Shown piece after piece: positions 18,775-30,296 of a DNA stretch of 64,000 bases (position 1 is the stretch's first letter; every line of letters begins with the position of its first letter). The DNA comes from Nocardioidaceae bacterium. GTDB taxonomy: Bacteria > Actinomycetota > Actinomycetes > Propionibacteriales > Nocardioidaceae. The notes beneath the pieces are model-generated. The model saw nothing but the letters and a program-made list of their open reading frames with translations. It had not been told where the DNA came from and did not search any database. Position numbers and translations under genes: made by a program. The DNA lies in contig JAURVT010000034.1 of the NCBI GenBank assembly GCA_030655315.1, positions 1 to 64,000 of the forward strand, in the 5' to 3' direction.

Positions 18775-19497
18775 GTGACCGCACTCGAGCTGCTGCCCGC
18801 CGTCGACGTTGCCGACGCCCAGGCGGTGCGCCTGGTGCAGGGCGCCGCGGGCAGCGAGACGTCCTACGGCGACCCCCTCGACGCCGCGCTGGCGTGGCAG
18901 GAGGGCGGGGCGGAGTGGATCCACCTGGTCGACCTCGACGCCGCCTTCGGCCGCGGTGACAACCGTGAGCTGCTGGCCGGCGTGGTCGGCCGCCTCGACG
19001 TGAAGGTCGAGCTGTCGGGCGGCATCCGCGACGACGAGTCGCTGGCCGTCGCGCTCGCCACCGGCTGCACCCGCGTCAACCTCGGCACCGCCGCGCTGGA
19101 GGACCCCGACTGGTGCCGCAAGGTCGTCGCCGAGCACGGCGACGCGATCGCCGTCGGCCTCGACGTCCGCGGCACCACCCTCGCCGCGCGCGGCTGGACG
19201 CAGGAGGGCGGCGACCTCTGGGAGGTGCTCGAGCGCCTCGAGCGCGACGGCTGCGCCCGCTACGTCGTCACCGACGTCACCAAGGACGGCACCCTGCGCG
19301 GACCCAACCTCGACCTCCTGCGCCAGGTCTGCGAGCGCACCGACAAGCCCGTCGTCGCCTCCGGCGGCGTCTCCAGCCTCGACGACCTCCGGGCGCTGGC
19401 CACCCTCGTCGACGCCGGCATCGAGGGCGCCATCGTCGGCAAGGCCCTCTACGCCGGCGCCTTCACCCTCCCCGAGGCCCTCCAGGCCGTCCGCTGA
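18775..19497 (+). CDS. priA: PriA: bifunctional HisA / TrpF isomerase
   Basis: This 240-residue (beta-alpha)8 barrel opens with [20 protein letters not shown], with the first catalytic Asp in AVDV; the second lies in [14 protein letters not shown]. In actinobacteria this protein isomerises both ProFAR (histidine) and phosphoribosylanthranilate (tryptophan). No separate trpF lies among the trp genes here, which supports the dual role. The GTG start is set by the -10 hexamer just upstream. Confidence 0.92.
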   Translation: MTALELLPAVDVADAQAVRLVQGAAGSETSYGDPLDAALAWQEGGAEWIHLVDLDAAFGRGDNRELLAGVVGRLDVKVELSGGIRDDESLAVALATGCTRVNLGTAALEDPDWCRKVVAEHGDAIAVGLDVRGTTLAARGWTQEGGDLWEVLERLERDGCARYVVTDVTKDGTLRGPNLDLLRQVCERTDKPVVASGGVSSLDDLRALATLVDAGIEGAIVGKALYAGAFTLPEALQAVR

Positions 19498-19502
19498 GAC
19501 CT

Positions 19503-19542
19503 GTCGGTGCCTGGTGATGCCCAGGCATCACCAGGCACCGAC
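19503..19542. repeat. R3 palindromic element, copy 1
   Basis: Perfect 19-bp arms (19503-19521 and 19524-19542) are separated by 2 nt. The arm GTCGGTGCCTGGTGATGCC is closely related to those at 39733-39780 and 57815-57854. It lies 5 nt after the priA stop and could serve as a terminator, but no T-run follows and another copy lies between divergent genes. Confidence 0.75.
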
Positions 19543-19608
19543 GACTCCGCGATTTCTGCCGTAAGTGAACCGGTCGGATCTGGATTCCGTGCTCCGCGCA
19601 ACGACGGG

Positions 19609-19614
19609 TAACGT
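19609..19614 (+). promoter_or_regulatory. -10 hexamer TAACGT of hisF (leaderless promoter)
   Basis: TAACGT ends 6 nt before the hisF GTG and there is no SD. It would drive hisF, the two ABC transporter genes and hisI, which overlap one another. Confidence 0.55.
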
Positions 19615-19620
19615 CAAGAC

Positions 19621-20382
19621 GTGAGCCTCGCCGTCCGTGTCATCCCCTGCCTCGACGTCGACGCGGGACGGGTCGTGAAGGGCGTCAACTTCACCGACCT
19701 GCGCGACGCGGGCGACCCGGTCGAGATGGCCGAGGTGTACGACGCCGAGGGCGCCGACGAGCTCACCTTCCTCGACATCACCGCCTCCTCGGACGACCGC
19801 GCCACCACCCGCGAGATGGTGGCCCGCACCGCCGAGCAGGTCTTCATCCCGCTCACGGTGGGCGGCGGCGTCCGCACCCCCGACGACGTCGACGTGCTGC
19901 TGCGCGCCGGCGCCGACAAGGTCGGCGTCAACACCGCCGCGATCGCCCGCCCCGAGGTGCTGTCCGACGTCGCGCGGCGCTTCGGCAACCAGGTGCTCGT
20001 GCTGAGCGTCGACGCGCGCCGCAGCGACGAGCAGCCGTCCGGGTTCGAGGTCACCACCCACGGCGGACGACGTTCCGCCGGGCTGGACGCCGTCGACTGG
20101 GTGCGGCGCGCCACCGAGCTCGGCGTGGGCGAGATCCTGCTCAACTCGATGGACGCCGACGGCACCCGCCAGGGCTTCGACCTCGAGATGATCCGCGCCG
20201 TCCGCGCCGTCACGCACGCGCCGCTCATCGCCAGCGGGGGAGCAGGGCGGCTCGAGCACTTCGCGCCCGCCGTCGAGGCCGGCGCCGACGCCGTCCTCGC
20301 GGCGAGCGTCTTCCACTTCGGCGAGTTCACCGTCGGCCAGGTCAAGCAGGCGTTGAGCGACGCCGGGCACCCCGTCCGGTGA
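19621..20382 (+). CDS. hisF: Imidazole glycerol phosphate synthase, cyclase subunit
   Basis: This 253-residue barrel makes imidazole glycerol phosphate and AICAR using ammonia channelled from HisH. It begins [20 protein letters not shown] with the first catalytic Asp, and the second is in [15 protein letters not shown]. The C-terminal phosphate-binding loop is [11 protein letters not shown]. Its stop overlaps the GTG of the first ABC transporter gene by GTGA. Confidence 0.97.
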   Translation: MSLAVRVIPCLDVDAGRVVKGVNFTDLRDAGDPVEMAEVYDAEGADELTFLDITASSDDRATTREMVARTAEQVFIPLTVGGGVRTPDDVDVLLRAGADKVGVNTAAIARPEVLSDVARRFGNQVLVLSVDARRSDEQPSGFEVTTHGGRRSAGLDAVDWVRRATELGVGEILLNSMDADGTRQGFDLEMIRAVRAVTHAPLIASGGAGRLEHFAPAVEAGADAVLAASVFHFGEFTVGQVKQALSDAGHPVR

Positions 20383-22175
20383 GCGACCTCGGCACCAGCC
20401 TCGACTCCCGCGACGACGTCACCCGCCGCGGTCTGCGCATCCTCGGCCGCGGCATGAGCGAGCAGCGCGGCATGTTCTCGCTCGCGACGGTCGGCAGCCT
20501 GGTCTACGGCGCGCTGACGGTCGCCGACGCGTGGGTGCTCGGCTGGGCCACCGACCACGTCATCCGGCCCTCGTTCGAGCGCGGCGACCTCGTCACCGGC
20601 AGCGCCGTCATCGCGGTCCTGCTGTTCATCAGCGTCGCGCTGCTGCGCGCGCTGGGCGTGATCGCCCGCCGCCTCATCGGCGGCATCGTGTTCTACCGGC
20701 TGATGGCCGACTACCGCCGCCGCGTCACCCGCAAGTACCTCCAGCTGCCGATGGCCTGGCACGGCCGGCACCCCACCGGCCAGCTGCTGTCCAACGCCAA
20801 CGCCGACGTCGAGGCCGCCTGGGGCGTGATGATGCCGCTGCCGATGGCCGTCGGCGTCGTCGCGATGCTCGTCACCGCCATCGTCGCGATGCTCCTGGCC
20901 GACGTGGTGCTCACGATCGTCGGGCTGGTGATCTTCCCGCTGCTGTTCCTGATCAACGTCTTCTACCAGCGCTGGCTGTCGCCGCGGGTCACCCGGGCGC
21001 AGTCGCTGCGCGGCGTGGTGAGCTCGGTCGCGCACGAGTCCTTCGACGGCGCGCTCGTGGTCAAGACGCTGGGCCGCGAGGCCGAGGAGACCGAGCGCTT
21101 CGACCGGGTCAACCGCGAGCTGCGCGACGCCAACATCGCCGCCGGACGCATCCGCAGCGTCTTCGACCCGATGCTCGAGGCACTGCCCAACCTCGGCGTG
21201 CTGCTCGTCATCGTCCTCGGCGTCGACCGCGTGCTCTCGGGTGCCACGCAGCCCGGTGACGTCGTGCAGGTCGCCTACCTGTTCACCGTGGTCGCGTTCC
21301 CCGTCCGCGCGTTCGGCTGGGTGCTCGGCGAGCTGCCGCGCAGCGTCGTCGGCTGGGACCGCGTCGACTCCGTCCTCGCGGCCGAGGGCTCGATGCCCTA
21401 CGGCGACGCCGCCCTGCCCGCGGGCGGTGCGGTACGTCTCGGCGCCGAGCACGTCGACACCGGCTACGACGGGTCCCGCGTGCTGTGCGACCTGTCGTTC
21501 ACCGTCGAGCCCGGGCGAGTGGTCGCGGTCGTCGGCCACACCGGCGCCGGCAAGAGCACGCTCACCGACCTGCTCGTGCGGCTCCGCGATCCCGAGGAGG
21601 GCCGGATCACCCTCGACGGCGTCGACGTCCGCTCGCTCAGCCACGACGCGCTGGCCTCCTCGGTGGCCCTCGTGCCGCAGTCCACGTTCCTGTTCGACGA
21701 CAGCGTCCGCGACAACGTCACCCTGGGCGCCGACGTCACCGATGCCGAGGTCTGGGACGCGCTGCGCACCACGCAGGCCGACGGCTTCGTCGCCGCGCTC
21801 GCGCACGGCCTCGACACGCAGCTCGGCGAGCGCGGCACCACCCTCAGCGGCGGCCAGCGCCAGCGGCTCGCGCTGGCCCGCGCGCTCGTCCGGCACCCCC
21901 GGCTGCTCGTGATGGACGACGCCACCAGCGCCCTCGACCCCGACGTCGAGCGCCGCATCCTCACCGCGCTGGCCCGCCAGACCGCCGACGGCTCCGGACC
22001 CACCGTGCTCGTGGTCGCCTACCGCAAGGCCACCATCGCGCTGGCCGACGAGGTGCTCTACATGTCGCAGGGACGCATCGCCGACCGCGGCCGCCACGAC
22101 GAGCTGGTGGCGACGTCGTCGGCCTACCGCGACCTCGTCGACGCCTACGACCAGGCGAGGGAGGCCAACCTGTGA
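20379..22175 (+). CDS. Half-ABC exporter, subunit with degenerate ATP site
   Basis: This 598-residue protein has an N-terminal six-helix exporter domain and a C-terminal ATPase. Walker A is GHTGAGKST near residue 387 and the signature LSGGQ, near 488, is canonical. The Walker B end reads [10 protein letters not shown], with Asp in place of the catalytic Glu. The switch His is replaced by Tyr (VVAYRKATI, near 546). This pattern is typical of the non-catalytic partner in heterodimeric exporters. It overlaps hisF and the next ABC gene. The substrate is unknown. Confidence 0.9.
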   Translation: MSDLGTSLDSRDDVTRRGLRILGRGMSEQRGMFSLATVGSLVYGALTVADAWVLGWATDHVIRPSFERGDLVTGSAVIAVLLFISVALLRALGVIARRLIGGIVFYRLMADYRRRVTRKYLQLPMAWHGRHPTGQLLSNANADVEAAWGVMMPLPMAVGVVAMLVTAIVAMLLADVVLTIVGLVIFPLLFLINVFYQRWLSPRVTRAQSLRGVVSSVAHESFDGALVVKTLGREAEETERFDRVNRELRDANIAAGRIRSVFDPMLEALPNLGVLLVIVLGVDRVLSGATQPGDVVQVAYLFTVVAFPVRAFGWVLGELPRSVVGWDRVDSVLAAEGSMPYGDAALPAGGAVRLGAEHVDTGYDGSRVLCDLSFTVEPGRVVAVVGHTGAGKSTLTDLLVRLRDPEEGRITLDGVDVRSLSHDALASSVALVPQSTFLFDDSVRDNVTLGADVTDAEVWDALRTTQADGFVAALAHGLDTQLGERGTTLSGGQRQRLALARALVRHPRLLVMDDATSALDPDVERRILTALARQTADGSGPTVLVVAYRKATIALADEVLYMSQGRIADRGRHDELVATSSAYRDLVDAYDQAREANL

Positions 22176-24010
22176 GCGACACGCGCGAGATGCTCGGCAC
22201 CGCCGACGTCCCCACCGGACCCATGCAGGTGCTGCGCCGCGGACTCTCGCTGTCGCCCGCCCTGCGCGAGGGCCTGGGCCTGACGCTGCTCCTGGCCGGC
22301 CTCAGCACCGTCGGCGGAGCCGTCATCCCCATCGTCGTCCAGGTCGCCATCGACGACGGGCTGGGCACCGGCACCGACGTCGACCGCGGCCTGATCGTCC
22401 GGTACGCGCTGCTCGCGACGGGCGCCGTCCTGCTCACCGCGGTCGCGGCGTACTGGATGCGGGTCCGCCTGTACCGGGCGTCGGAGAACGGCCTGGCCCA
22501 GCTGCGCGTGCGCACCTTCCGGCACGTGCACGACCTCTCGATGCTCACCCAGAACAGCGAGAAGCGGGGGTCCCTGGTCTCCCGGGTGACCTCCGACATC
22601 GACCAGGTCTCGCAGTTCCTGCAGTTCACCGGCATCCTGATCGTGATCAGCCTCGGCCAGATCGCCGTCGCGACGGTGATCATGGCCTACTACTCCTGGC
22701 AGCTGACGATCCTGGTCTGGCTCTGCTTCGTGCCCCTGGTCGTCACGCTCAAGCAGGTGCAGCCCCGCATGTCGTCGGCCTACGACACCGTCCGCCGCAC
22801 CGTGGGCGAGATGCTCGGCGTGATCTCCGAGCCGGTCGTCGGCGCGGCGGTGGTGCGCGCCCACGCGATCGAGCGGCGCACCCAGGACCGGATCGACCAC
22901 GGCATCGACGCCAACTACCGGGCGCAGGTGAAGGCCCAGCGGCTCGTCTCGCTGACGTTCGCGTCGGCGGGCGTCGCCGGTGGGCTCGCCAACGCCGGGG
23001 TGGTCGTGCTCGGCGTCGTGCTGGGCGTCCGCGGCGACCTCACGCTCGGCACCGTCATCGCCTTCGCGTTCCTCGTCTCGCTGTTCATCCGCCCGGTCGA
23101 GATGGCCACCCAGGTCATCACCGAGGCGCAGAACGCGATCGCGTCCTGGCGGCGCGTGATCGAGGTGCTCGACACCCCCGCCGACGTCGAGGACCCCGGC
23201 CCGTCCGGGGCCCGGCTGCCCACCGAGGCCGTCACCGCCCGCTTCGAGCACGTCACGTTCGCCTACCCCGACGGCCCGCCGGTGCTCCAGGACGTCGACC
23301 TCACCCTCGCGCCGCGTGAGCGCGTCGCCGTCGTCGGCGAGACGGGCTCGGGCAAGACCACGTTCGCCAAGCTGCTCACCCGGCTGATGGACCCCTCCGA
23401 GGGTCGGGTGCTGCTCGACGGCACCGACATCTCGACGGTGTCGTTCGACTCGCTGCGCGAGCACGTCGTGATGGTGCCGCAGGACGGCTTCCTGTTCGAC
23501 GCGACCCTGCGCGACAACCTGCGCTACGGCGACCTCGACGCCACCGACGACCAGCTCGTCGCCGCGCTGGCCGAGCTCGACCTCGCCGACTGGTACGAGG
23601 GGCTCGCCGGGGGCCTCGACACCGAGGTCGGCCAGCGGGGCGAGTCGCTGTCGGCGGGGGAGCGGCAGCTCGTCGCGCTCACCCGCGCCTACCTCGCCGA
23701 CCCCGACCTGCTCGTCCTCGACGAGGCGACGAGCGCCGTCGACCCGCAGACCGAGCTGCGCGCCACCCGCGCGCTGGAGCACCTGCTCCAGGGCCGCACC
23801 GCCGTCACGATCGCGCACCGGCTCAGCACCGCCGAGACCGCCGACCGGGTGCTCGTGTTCGACCAGGGTCGCCTGGTCGAGGACGGCACCCACGCCCAGC
23901 TGGTCGGCGCCGGCGGCTCCTACGCCCGCCTGCACGCGAGCTGGGTGGCACAGTCCCAGCTGGGCCGTGACGCCGCCGACGCCGACGGCGCTGGCAGGAT
24001 GTCCCGGTGA
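22172..24010 (+). CDS. Half-ABC exporter, catalytic subunit
   Basis: This 612-residue partner of the preceding gene has six membrane helices followed by an ATPase. Walker A (GETGSGKTT), the Walker B Glu ([12 protein letters not shown]) and the switch His (TIAHRLST) are all canonical. Its signature is altered to LSAGE. The canonical site therefore pairs this Walker A/B/His set with the partner's LSGGQ. The other site pairs two degenerate halves, as in TM287/288-type heterodimers. The GTG start at 22172 overlaps the partner gene and its stop overlaps hisI. Confidence 0.92.
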   Translation: MSDTREMLGTADVPTGPMQVLRRGLSLSPALREGLGLTLLLAGLSTVGGAVIPIVVQVAIDDGLGTGTDVDRGLIVRYALLATGAVLLTAVAAYWMRVRLYRASENGLAQLRVRTFRHVHDLSMLTQNSEKRGSLVSRVTSDIDQVSQFLQFTGILIVISLGQIAVATVIMAYYSWQLTILVWLCFVPLVVTLKQVQPRMSSAYDTVRRTVGEMLGVISEPVVGAAVVRAHAIERRTQDRIDHGIDANYRAQVKAQRLVSLTFASAGVAGGLANAGVVVLGVVLGVRGDLTLGTVIAFAFLVSLFIRPVEMATQVITEAQNAIASWRRVIEVLDTPADVEDPGPSGARLPTEAVTARFEHVTFAYPDGPPVLQDVDLTLAPRERVAVVGETGSGKTTFAKLLTRLMDPSEGRVLLDGTDISTVSFDSLREHVVMVPQDGFLFDATLRDNLRYGDLDATDDQLVAALAELDLADWYEGLAGGLDTEVGQRGESLSAGERQLVALTRAYLADPDLLVLDEATSAVDPQTELRATRALEHLLQGRTAVTIAHRLSTAETADRVLVFDQGRLVEDGTHAQLVGAGGSYARLHASWVAQSQLGRDAADADGAGRMSR

Positions 24011-24351
24011 GCTCCCTCGACCCCGACGTCGCCGCCCGGCTGAAGCGCGACGACCAGGGCCTGGTCCCCGCCGTCGTCCAGCAGGTCGGCACCGGCGAGG
24101 TGCTGATGGTGGGCTGGATGGACGACGAGGCGCTGCACCGCACCCTCACCACCGGTCGCGGCACCTTCTGGAGCCGCAGCCGCCAGGCCTACTGGGTCAA
24201 GGGCGAGACCTCCGGCCACGTGCAGCACGTGCGCGAGGTGCGGCTCGACTGCGACGGCGACACGCTGCTCGTCACGGTCGACCAGGAGGGCCCGGCCTGC
24301 CACACCGGCGACCACACCTGCTTCGACGCCGACCTGCTCCTGTCGACGTGA
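24007..24351 (+). CDS. hisI: Phosphoribosyl-AMP cyclohydrolase
   Basis: This 114-residue zinc enzyme carries out step 3 of histidine synthesis. Hallmarks are [29 protein letters not shown], the DCDGD motif and the Cys pair in [12 protein letters not shown] that binds zinc. There is no HisE pyrophosphohydrolase fusion; hisE and hisG are not in this window. The GTG start overlaps the ABC gene upstream, and the stop overlaps the next membrane protein. Confidence 0.96.
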   Translation: MSSLDPDVAARLKRDDQGLVPAVVQQVGTGEVLMVGWMDDEALHRTLTTGRGTFWSRSRQAYWVKGETSGHVQHVREVRLDCDGDTLLVTVDQEGPACHTGDHTCFDADLLLST

Positions 24352-24986
24352 GCGACGAGCCGGGCACCACGGTGGCCCCGACCGCGAGCCGGCGCTCCTA
24401 CGGACTGTCCGTCGTCGGCGGCATCGCCGCCGGCGGACTCACCTTCTGGGCGGCCACCCGCACCTGGGCGGCGGTCACCGTCCGCACGCCGGGCCTGCCG
24501 ACCGACCAGGTCGCCGTCGACGGACGCGCCGCCGTGCCGCTCGTCGCGGCCCTCGCGCTGGTGGTGATGGCCGGGTCCGTCGCCGTGCTCGCCTCGCGCG
24601 GACGCGTCCGGGTCGCCGTCGGCGTGGTCGTGCTGCTCGCCTCGCTCGGCGCCGCGATCGCGGTGGTCACCGGTGGCGGCAGCATCACCTCGGCCCTGGT
24701 CGACGCGCTCGGGCAGTCACCGGCGATGGCCGGCGACCGCGGCACCCAGCTGCGGCTGGCCGCGGACGCCGACGCGACCGTCTGGCGCTGGGTCGCGCTC
24801 CTCGGCGCCCTGGTCGGCCTGGCCGTCGGCGTGCTCGTCGCCCGCAACGCCCGACGCTGGCCCGTGATGGGCGGCCGCTACGAGAACCCCGCCACGCAGG
24901 CCGACGAGGCGGCGAGGCCCGCGTCCGACGCGAGCGACGCCGACCTGTGGAAGGCGCTCGACCGCGGCGAGGACCCCACCACCTGA
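24348..24986 (+). CDS. Trp-region conserved membrane protein (TIGR02234-like)
   Basis: This 212-residue protein has about four membrane helices. A Trp-rich first loop ([19 protein letters not shown]) and the C-terminal phrase [13 protein letters not shown] are typical of the Trp-biosynthesis-associated membrane protein family. It usually lies between trpE and trpC in actinobacteria. Here it directly follows hisI with a GTGA overlap, and trpE is absent. Its function is unknown. Confidence 0.85.
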   Translation: MSDEPGTTVAPTASRRSYGLSVVGGIAAGGLTFWAATRTWAAVTVRTPGLPTDQVAVDGRAAVPLVAALALVVMAGSVAVLASRGRVRVAVGVVVLLASLGAAIAVVTGGGSITSALVDALGQSPAMAGDRGTQLRLAADADATVWRWVALLGALVGLAVGVLVARNARRWPVMGGRYENPATQADEAARPASDASDADLWKALDRGEDPTT

Positions 24987-25051
24987 CGGGTCCCGCGGTC
25001 ACCCGGACCGTAGGCTGGGGCCGTCCCACCTGATCACCGAGAGGAACCCCC

Positions 25052-25288
25052 GTGCACGGATCGTCCCCCGCCGCCTGGACCGGAGTCGTCGTGGCGCTGG
25101 TCGGCTTCACGGTCGGCGGCATCGGTCTGGTCGCAGGGCCCAGCTGGCCGGCGTTCTGGGTGGGCCTGGCGCTCGCTGCACTGGCCGCGCCGCTGGCCAA
25201 GGGCATGGCGATGGCCGGGTACGGCAACGACCACGTCCCCACCGCCCACACCGGCGAGGCCACCACCCCGGACCGCCAGGTCCCCTGA
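25052..25288 (+). CDS. HGxxPAAW-family small membrane protein
   Basis: This 78-residue protein begins HGSSPAAWTGV, the signature that names the family, followed by two membrane helices (VVALVGFTVGGIGLVAG and AFWVGLALAALAAPLAKGM). It ends in a soluble tail. GAGGAAC precedes the GTG start. A TAGGCT hexamer at 25011-25016 may be its -10. The family is typically found in the trp region of actinobacteria and its role is unknown. Confidence 0.85.
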   Translation: MHGSSPAAWTGVVVALVGFTVGGIGLVAGPSWPAFWVGLALAALAAPLAKGMAMAGYGNDHVPTAHTGEATTPDRQVP

Positions 25289-25305
25289 CGCACGGCACGG
25301 CTCCG

Positions 25306-25740
25306 ATGACCCCCGCAGGCGCACGGCTCCTGGACCGGCCGTCCCGGTGGACCACGATGCGCGCGCCGCTGGTGACGGCTGCGGCCGGCGCGTCGGCCGT
25401 CCTCGCGCTGCACCTGCGCGACCCGCACGCGCAGGGCTCGTGGGGGCTGTGCCCGTTCAGCTACCTCGTCGGGCTGCAGTGCCCGGGCTGCGGCGGTCTG
25501 CGGGCCGTCAACGACCTGACGCACCTGCAGGTCGGCGCCGCGGTGTCGAGCAACGTGCTCGCGGTGGTGTTCGCCGTGGTGATGGTCCTCGCCTGGACGC
25601 GGTGGGCGGTGGTGCGCTGGCGCGGGGGCGACGCGGCCCTGCTCAGCATCGGCCCGCGGGCGGCCGTCGCGATCGGTGTCGTGCTGGTGGTGTTCACGGT
25701 CGTGCGCAACACGCCGTGGGGCGCCTGGCTCGCCCCCTGA
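25306..25740 (+). CDS. DUF2752 membrane protein
   Basis: This 144-residue protein carries the DUF2752 core CPFSYLVGLQCPGCGGLRA, with three Cys residues, followed by two or three membrane helices. The ATG at 25306 is only 17 nt after the preceding stop, so it is likely co-transcribed. A start at ATG 25357 is possible but would drop the Arg-rich N-terminus. Function unknown. Confidence 0.8.
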   Translation: MTPAGARLLDRPSRWTTMRAPLVTAAAGASAVLALHLRDPHAQGSWGLCPFSYLVGLQCPGCGGLRAVNDLTHLQVGAAVSSNVLAVVFAVVMVLAWTRWAVVRWRGGDAALLSIGPRAAVAIGVVLVVFTVVRNTPWGAWLAP

Positions 25741-25770
25741 GGGAGCGGGCCAGACGCCGCGGTGTGCCGG

Positions 25771-26115
25771 TCAGCCGGCGATGCGCAGGAAGAGCAGCAG
25801 GAGCCAGGCGACCACGGCGACGATGCCGAGGATGAAGCCGGCCTGCGCCTTGCCGCTGCCGCCGAGGGCGCCGCCGCTGGCGGCGATCTCACCCTTGGCC
25901 TGCTGGCCGAGGACGATGGCGGCGATGCCCACCGGGCCGATGCACAGGCCGATGATGCCGGTGACGAGCGCCCAGGTGGCCTTCTGGCTGCTGCCGGCGG
26001 GCTGGCCGTAGCCGCCGCCGTACTCGCCGCCCGGCGGGGGCGGCGGGTAGCCGCCGCCGTAGCCGCCGCCCGGAGGCTGGTCGTTCCCGCCCGGAGGCGG
26101 AGGTGTGTAGCTCAC
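25771..26115 (-). CDS. DUF4190-type membrane protein with Pro/Gly-rich N-terminus
   Basis: This 114-residue protein starts at a GTG (26115) preceded by AAGGGGA. Residues 1-45 are Pro/Gly/Tyr-rich (PPPPGG, YGGGYPPPPPGGEYGGGY). Two membrane helices follow, with GIIGLCIGPVGIAAIVLGQQAKGEI between them, which is the DUF4190 pattern. It is the only minus-strand gene in the his/trp run. It separates trpC from the Trp-associated membrane genes and converges on the DUF2752 gene. Confidence 0.8.
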   Translation of the reverse strand: MSYTPPPPGGNDQPPGGGYGGGYPPPPPGGEYGGGYGQPAGSSQKATWALVTGIIGLCIGPVGIAAIVLGQQAKGEIAASGGALGGSGKAQAGFILGIVAVVAWLLLLFLRIAG

Positions 26116-26358
26116 GTGCGTTCCCCTTTGGTCGCGTGGCTGAGCGGCGAGCGTACCGGCTCGGGGTGTCGCGCCCGTGCCGGTCGACGGCGCCTGTGGA
26201 CGGCGGTGCGCCCCGCGCCCCACCGCGGCACGCGCCGCGGCCGTCCGGACCGTCCTGGGACATGCGGTGCTCCTCGGGATGCTGGGTGACCGGGTCCCGC
26301 GAGCGCGTGGCCCGACCGTCGTGCGCGGGGGCCGGTCCACGGCGTCCCCGGGGAGCGC

Positions 26359-26395
26359 TAGGCTGACCGGGTCCCGACCGCGTCCGCTGGAGGTG
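26359..26395 (+). promoter_or_regulatory. Probable trpC promoter -10 and SD
   Basis: TAGGCT (26359-26364) is followed about 25 nt later by CTGGAGG (SD-like) and then ATG 26402. The strand break caused by the upstream minus-strand gene means trpCBA needs its own promoter. No Trp-rich leader peptide was seen. Confidence 0.45.
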
Positions 26396-26401
26396 CGCCC
26401 G

Positions 26402-27208
26402 ATGTCCGTGCTCGAGGAGATCCTCGACGGCGTCCGCGCCGATCTCGACGTCCGCATGGCCGCGACCCCGCTCGAGGACGTCAAGGCGCAGGCCCTGCGA
26501 CAGGAGCCGAGCCTGGACCCGATGCCGCTGTTCCGCGCCGAGGGCGTGTCGGTCATCGCCGAGGTCAAGCGGTCGAGCCCGAGCAAGGGCGCGCTCGCCA
26601 CGATCAAGGACCCCGCGTCGCTCGCGGCGGACTACGCCGACGGCGGTGCGACCGCGATCAGCGTGCTCACCGAGCAGCGCCGCTTCGGCGGCACCCTGGA
26701 GGACCTCCGTGCGGTCCGCGCCCGGGTCGACGTCCCCGTCCTGCGCAAGGACTTCATCACCACGGCCTACCAGCTGTGGGAGGCGCGGGCGGCCGGTGCC
26801 GACATGGCGCTGCTGATCGTCGCCGCCCTCGACCAGAACGCTCTGTGCGCCCTGATCGACCGGGCCCGCTCCATCGGCCTCACGCCCCTGGTCGAGGTGC
26901 ACGACGAGCCCGAGGTCGAGCGCGCCCTGGCCGCCGAGGCCGACCTGATCGGCGTCAACGCCCGCAACCTCAAGACGCTCGACGTCGACCGTGGCACCTT
27001 CGCCCGGCTGGCGCCGATGATCCCCGACACCGCCGTCCGCGTCGCCGAGTCCGGCGTCCGCGGGCCGCGCGACGTCATCGAGTACGCACGCGCCGGTGCG
27101 CACGTCGTGCTCGTCGGTGAGACGCTGGTGCGGGGCGACGACCCGCGCGCGTCGGTGGCCGACCTGGTCGCGGCGGGCACGCACCCCGCGCTCCAGCAGC
27201 GATGGTGA
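26402..27208 (+). CDS. trpC: Indole-3-glycerol-phosphate synthase
   Basis: This 268-residue barrel enzyme makes indole-3-glycerol phosphate for TrpA. It shows [14 protein letters not shown] with the catalytic Lys, [17 protein letters not shown] and VAESGVRGP, all family hallmarks. There is no fused TrpF domain, consistent with PriA supplying that step. The start is ATG 26402; an in-frame GTG at 26393 lies too close to the SD. Confidence 0.96.
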   Translation: MSVLEEILDGVRADLDVRMAATPLEDVKAQALRQEPSLDPMPLFRAEGVSVIAEVKRSSPSKGALATIKDPASLAADYADGGATAISVLTEQRRFGGTLEDLRAVRARVDVPVLRKDFITTAYQLWEARAAGADMALLIVAALDQNALCALIDRARSIGLTPLVEVHDEPEVERALAAEADLIGVNARNLKTLDVDRGTFARLAPMIPDTAVRVAESGVRGPRDVIEYARAGAHVVLVGETLVRGDDPRASVADLVAAGTHPALQQRW

Positions 27209-27257
27209 CGGCCCCCGCCGCCCCCTTCGCCACGACGACCCCGAGGACCGACCTGTC

Positions 27258-28507
<1,250 letters not shown>

Positions 28508-28511
<4 letters not shown>

Positions 28512-29311
28512 GCGTCCTGTCCGAGCGGCTGGCCGAGCTGCGCGCCGAGAACCGTCCCGCGCTCGTCGGCTACCTGCCCGCCGGGTTCCCCACGGTCGAG
28601 GGCTCGGCGCGCGTCATCGAGGCGATGGTCGACGGCGGCGTCGACGTCGTCGAGGTCGGCCTGCCCTACAGCGACCCGGTGATGGACGGCCCGGTCATCC
28701 AGGCCGCCGCCGGCCAGGCGCTCGCCGCGGGCACCCGCATCACCGACGTGTTCGACGTCGTGGCAGCCAGCGCCAAGACCGGTGCCCCCACCGTGGTGAT
28801 GACCTACTGGAACCCGGTCGAGCGGTTCGGCGTCGACCGGTTCGCCCAGCACCTCGCCGACGCCGGTGGCTCGGGCCTCATCACGCCCGACCTGATCCCC
28901 GACGAGGCCGCGGAGTGGACCACCGCCGCGAAGGCGCACGACCTCGACCAGATCTTCCTGGTCGCGCCGTCGTCCACCGACTCGCGCCTCGCGATGACCA
29001 CCCGCGCGTCCAGCGGCTTCGTCTACGCCACCTCGGTCATGGGCGTCACGGGCGCCCGCGGGCAGACCAGCAACCGCGCCCCCGAGCTCGTCAGCCGCCT
29101 GCGCGAGGTCACCGACCTGCCCGTCGGCGTCGGCCTCGGCGTCAGCAACGGCGACCAGGCCGCCGAGGTGGGGGCGTTCGCGGACGCGGTGATCGTCGGG
29201 TCCGCGCTGATCCGGTGCGTCCTCGACGCGGGCGACGACCTCGACCGCGGCCTGGAGGCCGTGCACGAGCTCGCCGCCGACCTGCGGGCGGGCGTCGAGC
29301 GCGCCCGCTGA
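28508..29311 (+). CDS. trpA: Tryptophan synthase alpha subunit
   Basis: This 267-residue barrel releases indole from indole-3-glycerol phosphate and passes it to Trp[10 protein letters not shown] and the catalytic Glu/Asp in [18 protein letters not shown] are present, as is the phosphate loop [14 protein letters not shown] overlap with trpB supports coupled translation of the two subunits. Confidence 0.96.
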
Positions 29312-29334
29312 CCTCGTCGGTCGGGCGGGGACCG

Positions 29335-29340
29335 TAGGAT
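29335..29340 (+). promoter_or_regulatory. -10 hexamer TAGGAT of lgt (leaderless promoter)
   Basis: TAGGAT ends 8 nt before the lgt ATG, and the intervening bases hold no SD, which suggests a leaderless transcript separate from trpCBA. Confidence 0.55.
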
Positions 29341-29348
29341 TCGCCCCG

Positions 29349-30296
29349 ATGATCCTCGCCAGCATCCCCAGCCCGAACCCCGCGCAGTCCCAGTGGACGC
29401 TGGGGCCGTTCACCATCCACGCCTACGCGCTGTGCATCCTCACCGGCGTCGTGGTGTGCCTGTGGCTGTCCGAGCGGCGCTGGATCGCCCGCGGTGGCCG
29501 TCCCGGCACGATCTACGACGTGGCGGTGTGGGCCATCCCGTTCGGCCTGGTGGGCGCGCGGCTCTACCACGTGATTACCAGCTGGAACCTGTACTTCGGC
29601 GAGGGTCGGCGTCCGATCGAGGCGCTGTACATCTGGAACGGCGGGCTCGGCATCTGGGGCTCGATCGCGCTCGGCGGCGTGGGCGCCTACATCGGCTGCC
29701 GTCGCGCCGGCGCGGACTTCCGCGCGTTCGCCGACGTCGTCGCGCCGGGGATCCTGCTGGCGCAGGCCATCGGCCGCTGGGGCAACTGGTTCAACCAGGA
29801 GCTGTACGGCGGGCCGACGACGCTGCCGTGGGGCCTGCAGATCGACCCCGCCTACCGCCCGGAGGGCTCCGAGCAGTTCGCGACCTTCCAGCCGACCTTC
29901 CTCTACGAGTCGTTGTGGAGCCTGGCCGCCGTCGGTGTCCTGCTCTGGGTGGACCGCCGCTACAAGCCGGGCCACGGTCGCCTGTTCGCGCTCTACGTGA
30001 TGCTCTACTGCGCCGGCCGCGGCTGGATCGAGGCCCTCCGCGTCGACGAGGCCTTCCAGATCGGCCCCTTCCGCCTCAACGTCTGGACCGCGATCCTGCT
30101 CTTCCTCGCAGCCCTCGCCTACTACCGCTGGTCCCTCACCACCCACCCCGGCCGCGAGGACGTCATCCAGGTCTGGGAGGACGACGAGGTCGGCGTCAAG
30201 TCGACCGAGGACCAGACCGACGACGACCCAACCCCGGCCGACGCCAGTCAGCCTGACGGCCCGAGCCCCAGGCTCCCGTCAGACGACGACAGGTAA
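29349..30296 (+). CDS. lgt: Prolipoprotein diacylglyceryl transferase
   Basis: This 315-residue membrane enzyme transfers diacylglycerol to the lipobox Cys of prolipoproteins; lspA and several lipoproteins are also encoded here. The Lgt signature is clear in GRWGNWFNQELYGGPT. YHVIT and RGWIEALRVDEAF are conserved regions too. About seven helices are expected. An acidic C-terminal tail rich in Asp, Glu and Thr extends beyond the core. The lgt position right after trpA is standard in actinobacteria. Confidence 0.95.
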   Translation: MILASIPSPNPAQSQWTLGPFTIHAYALCILTGVVVCLWLSERRWIARGGRPGTIYDVAVWAIPFGLVGARLYHVITSWNLYFGEGRRPIEALYIWNGGLGIWGSIALGGVGAYIGCRRAGADFRAFADVVAPGILLAQAIGRWGNWFNQELYGGPTTLPWGLQIDPAYRPEGSEQFATFQPTFLYESLWSLAAVGVLLWVDRRYKPGHGRLFALYVMLYCAGRGWIEALRVDEAFQIGPFRLNVWTAILLFLAALAYYRWSLTTHPGREDVIQVWEDDEVGVKSTEDQTDDDPTPADASQPDGPSPRLPSDDDR

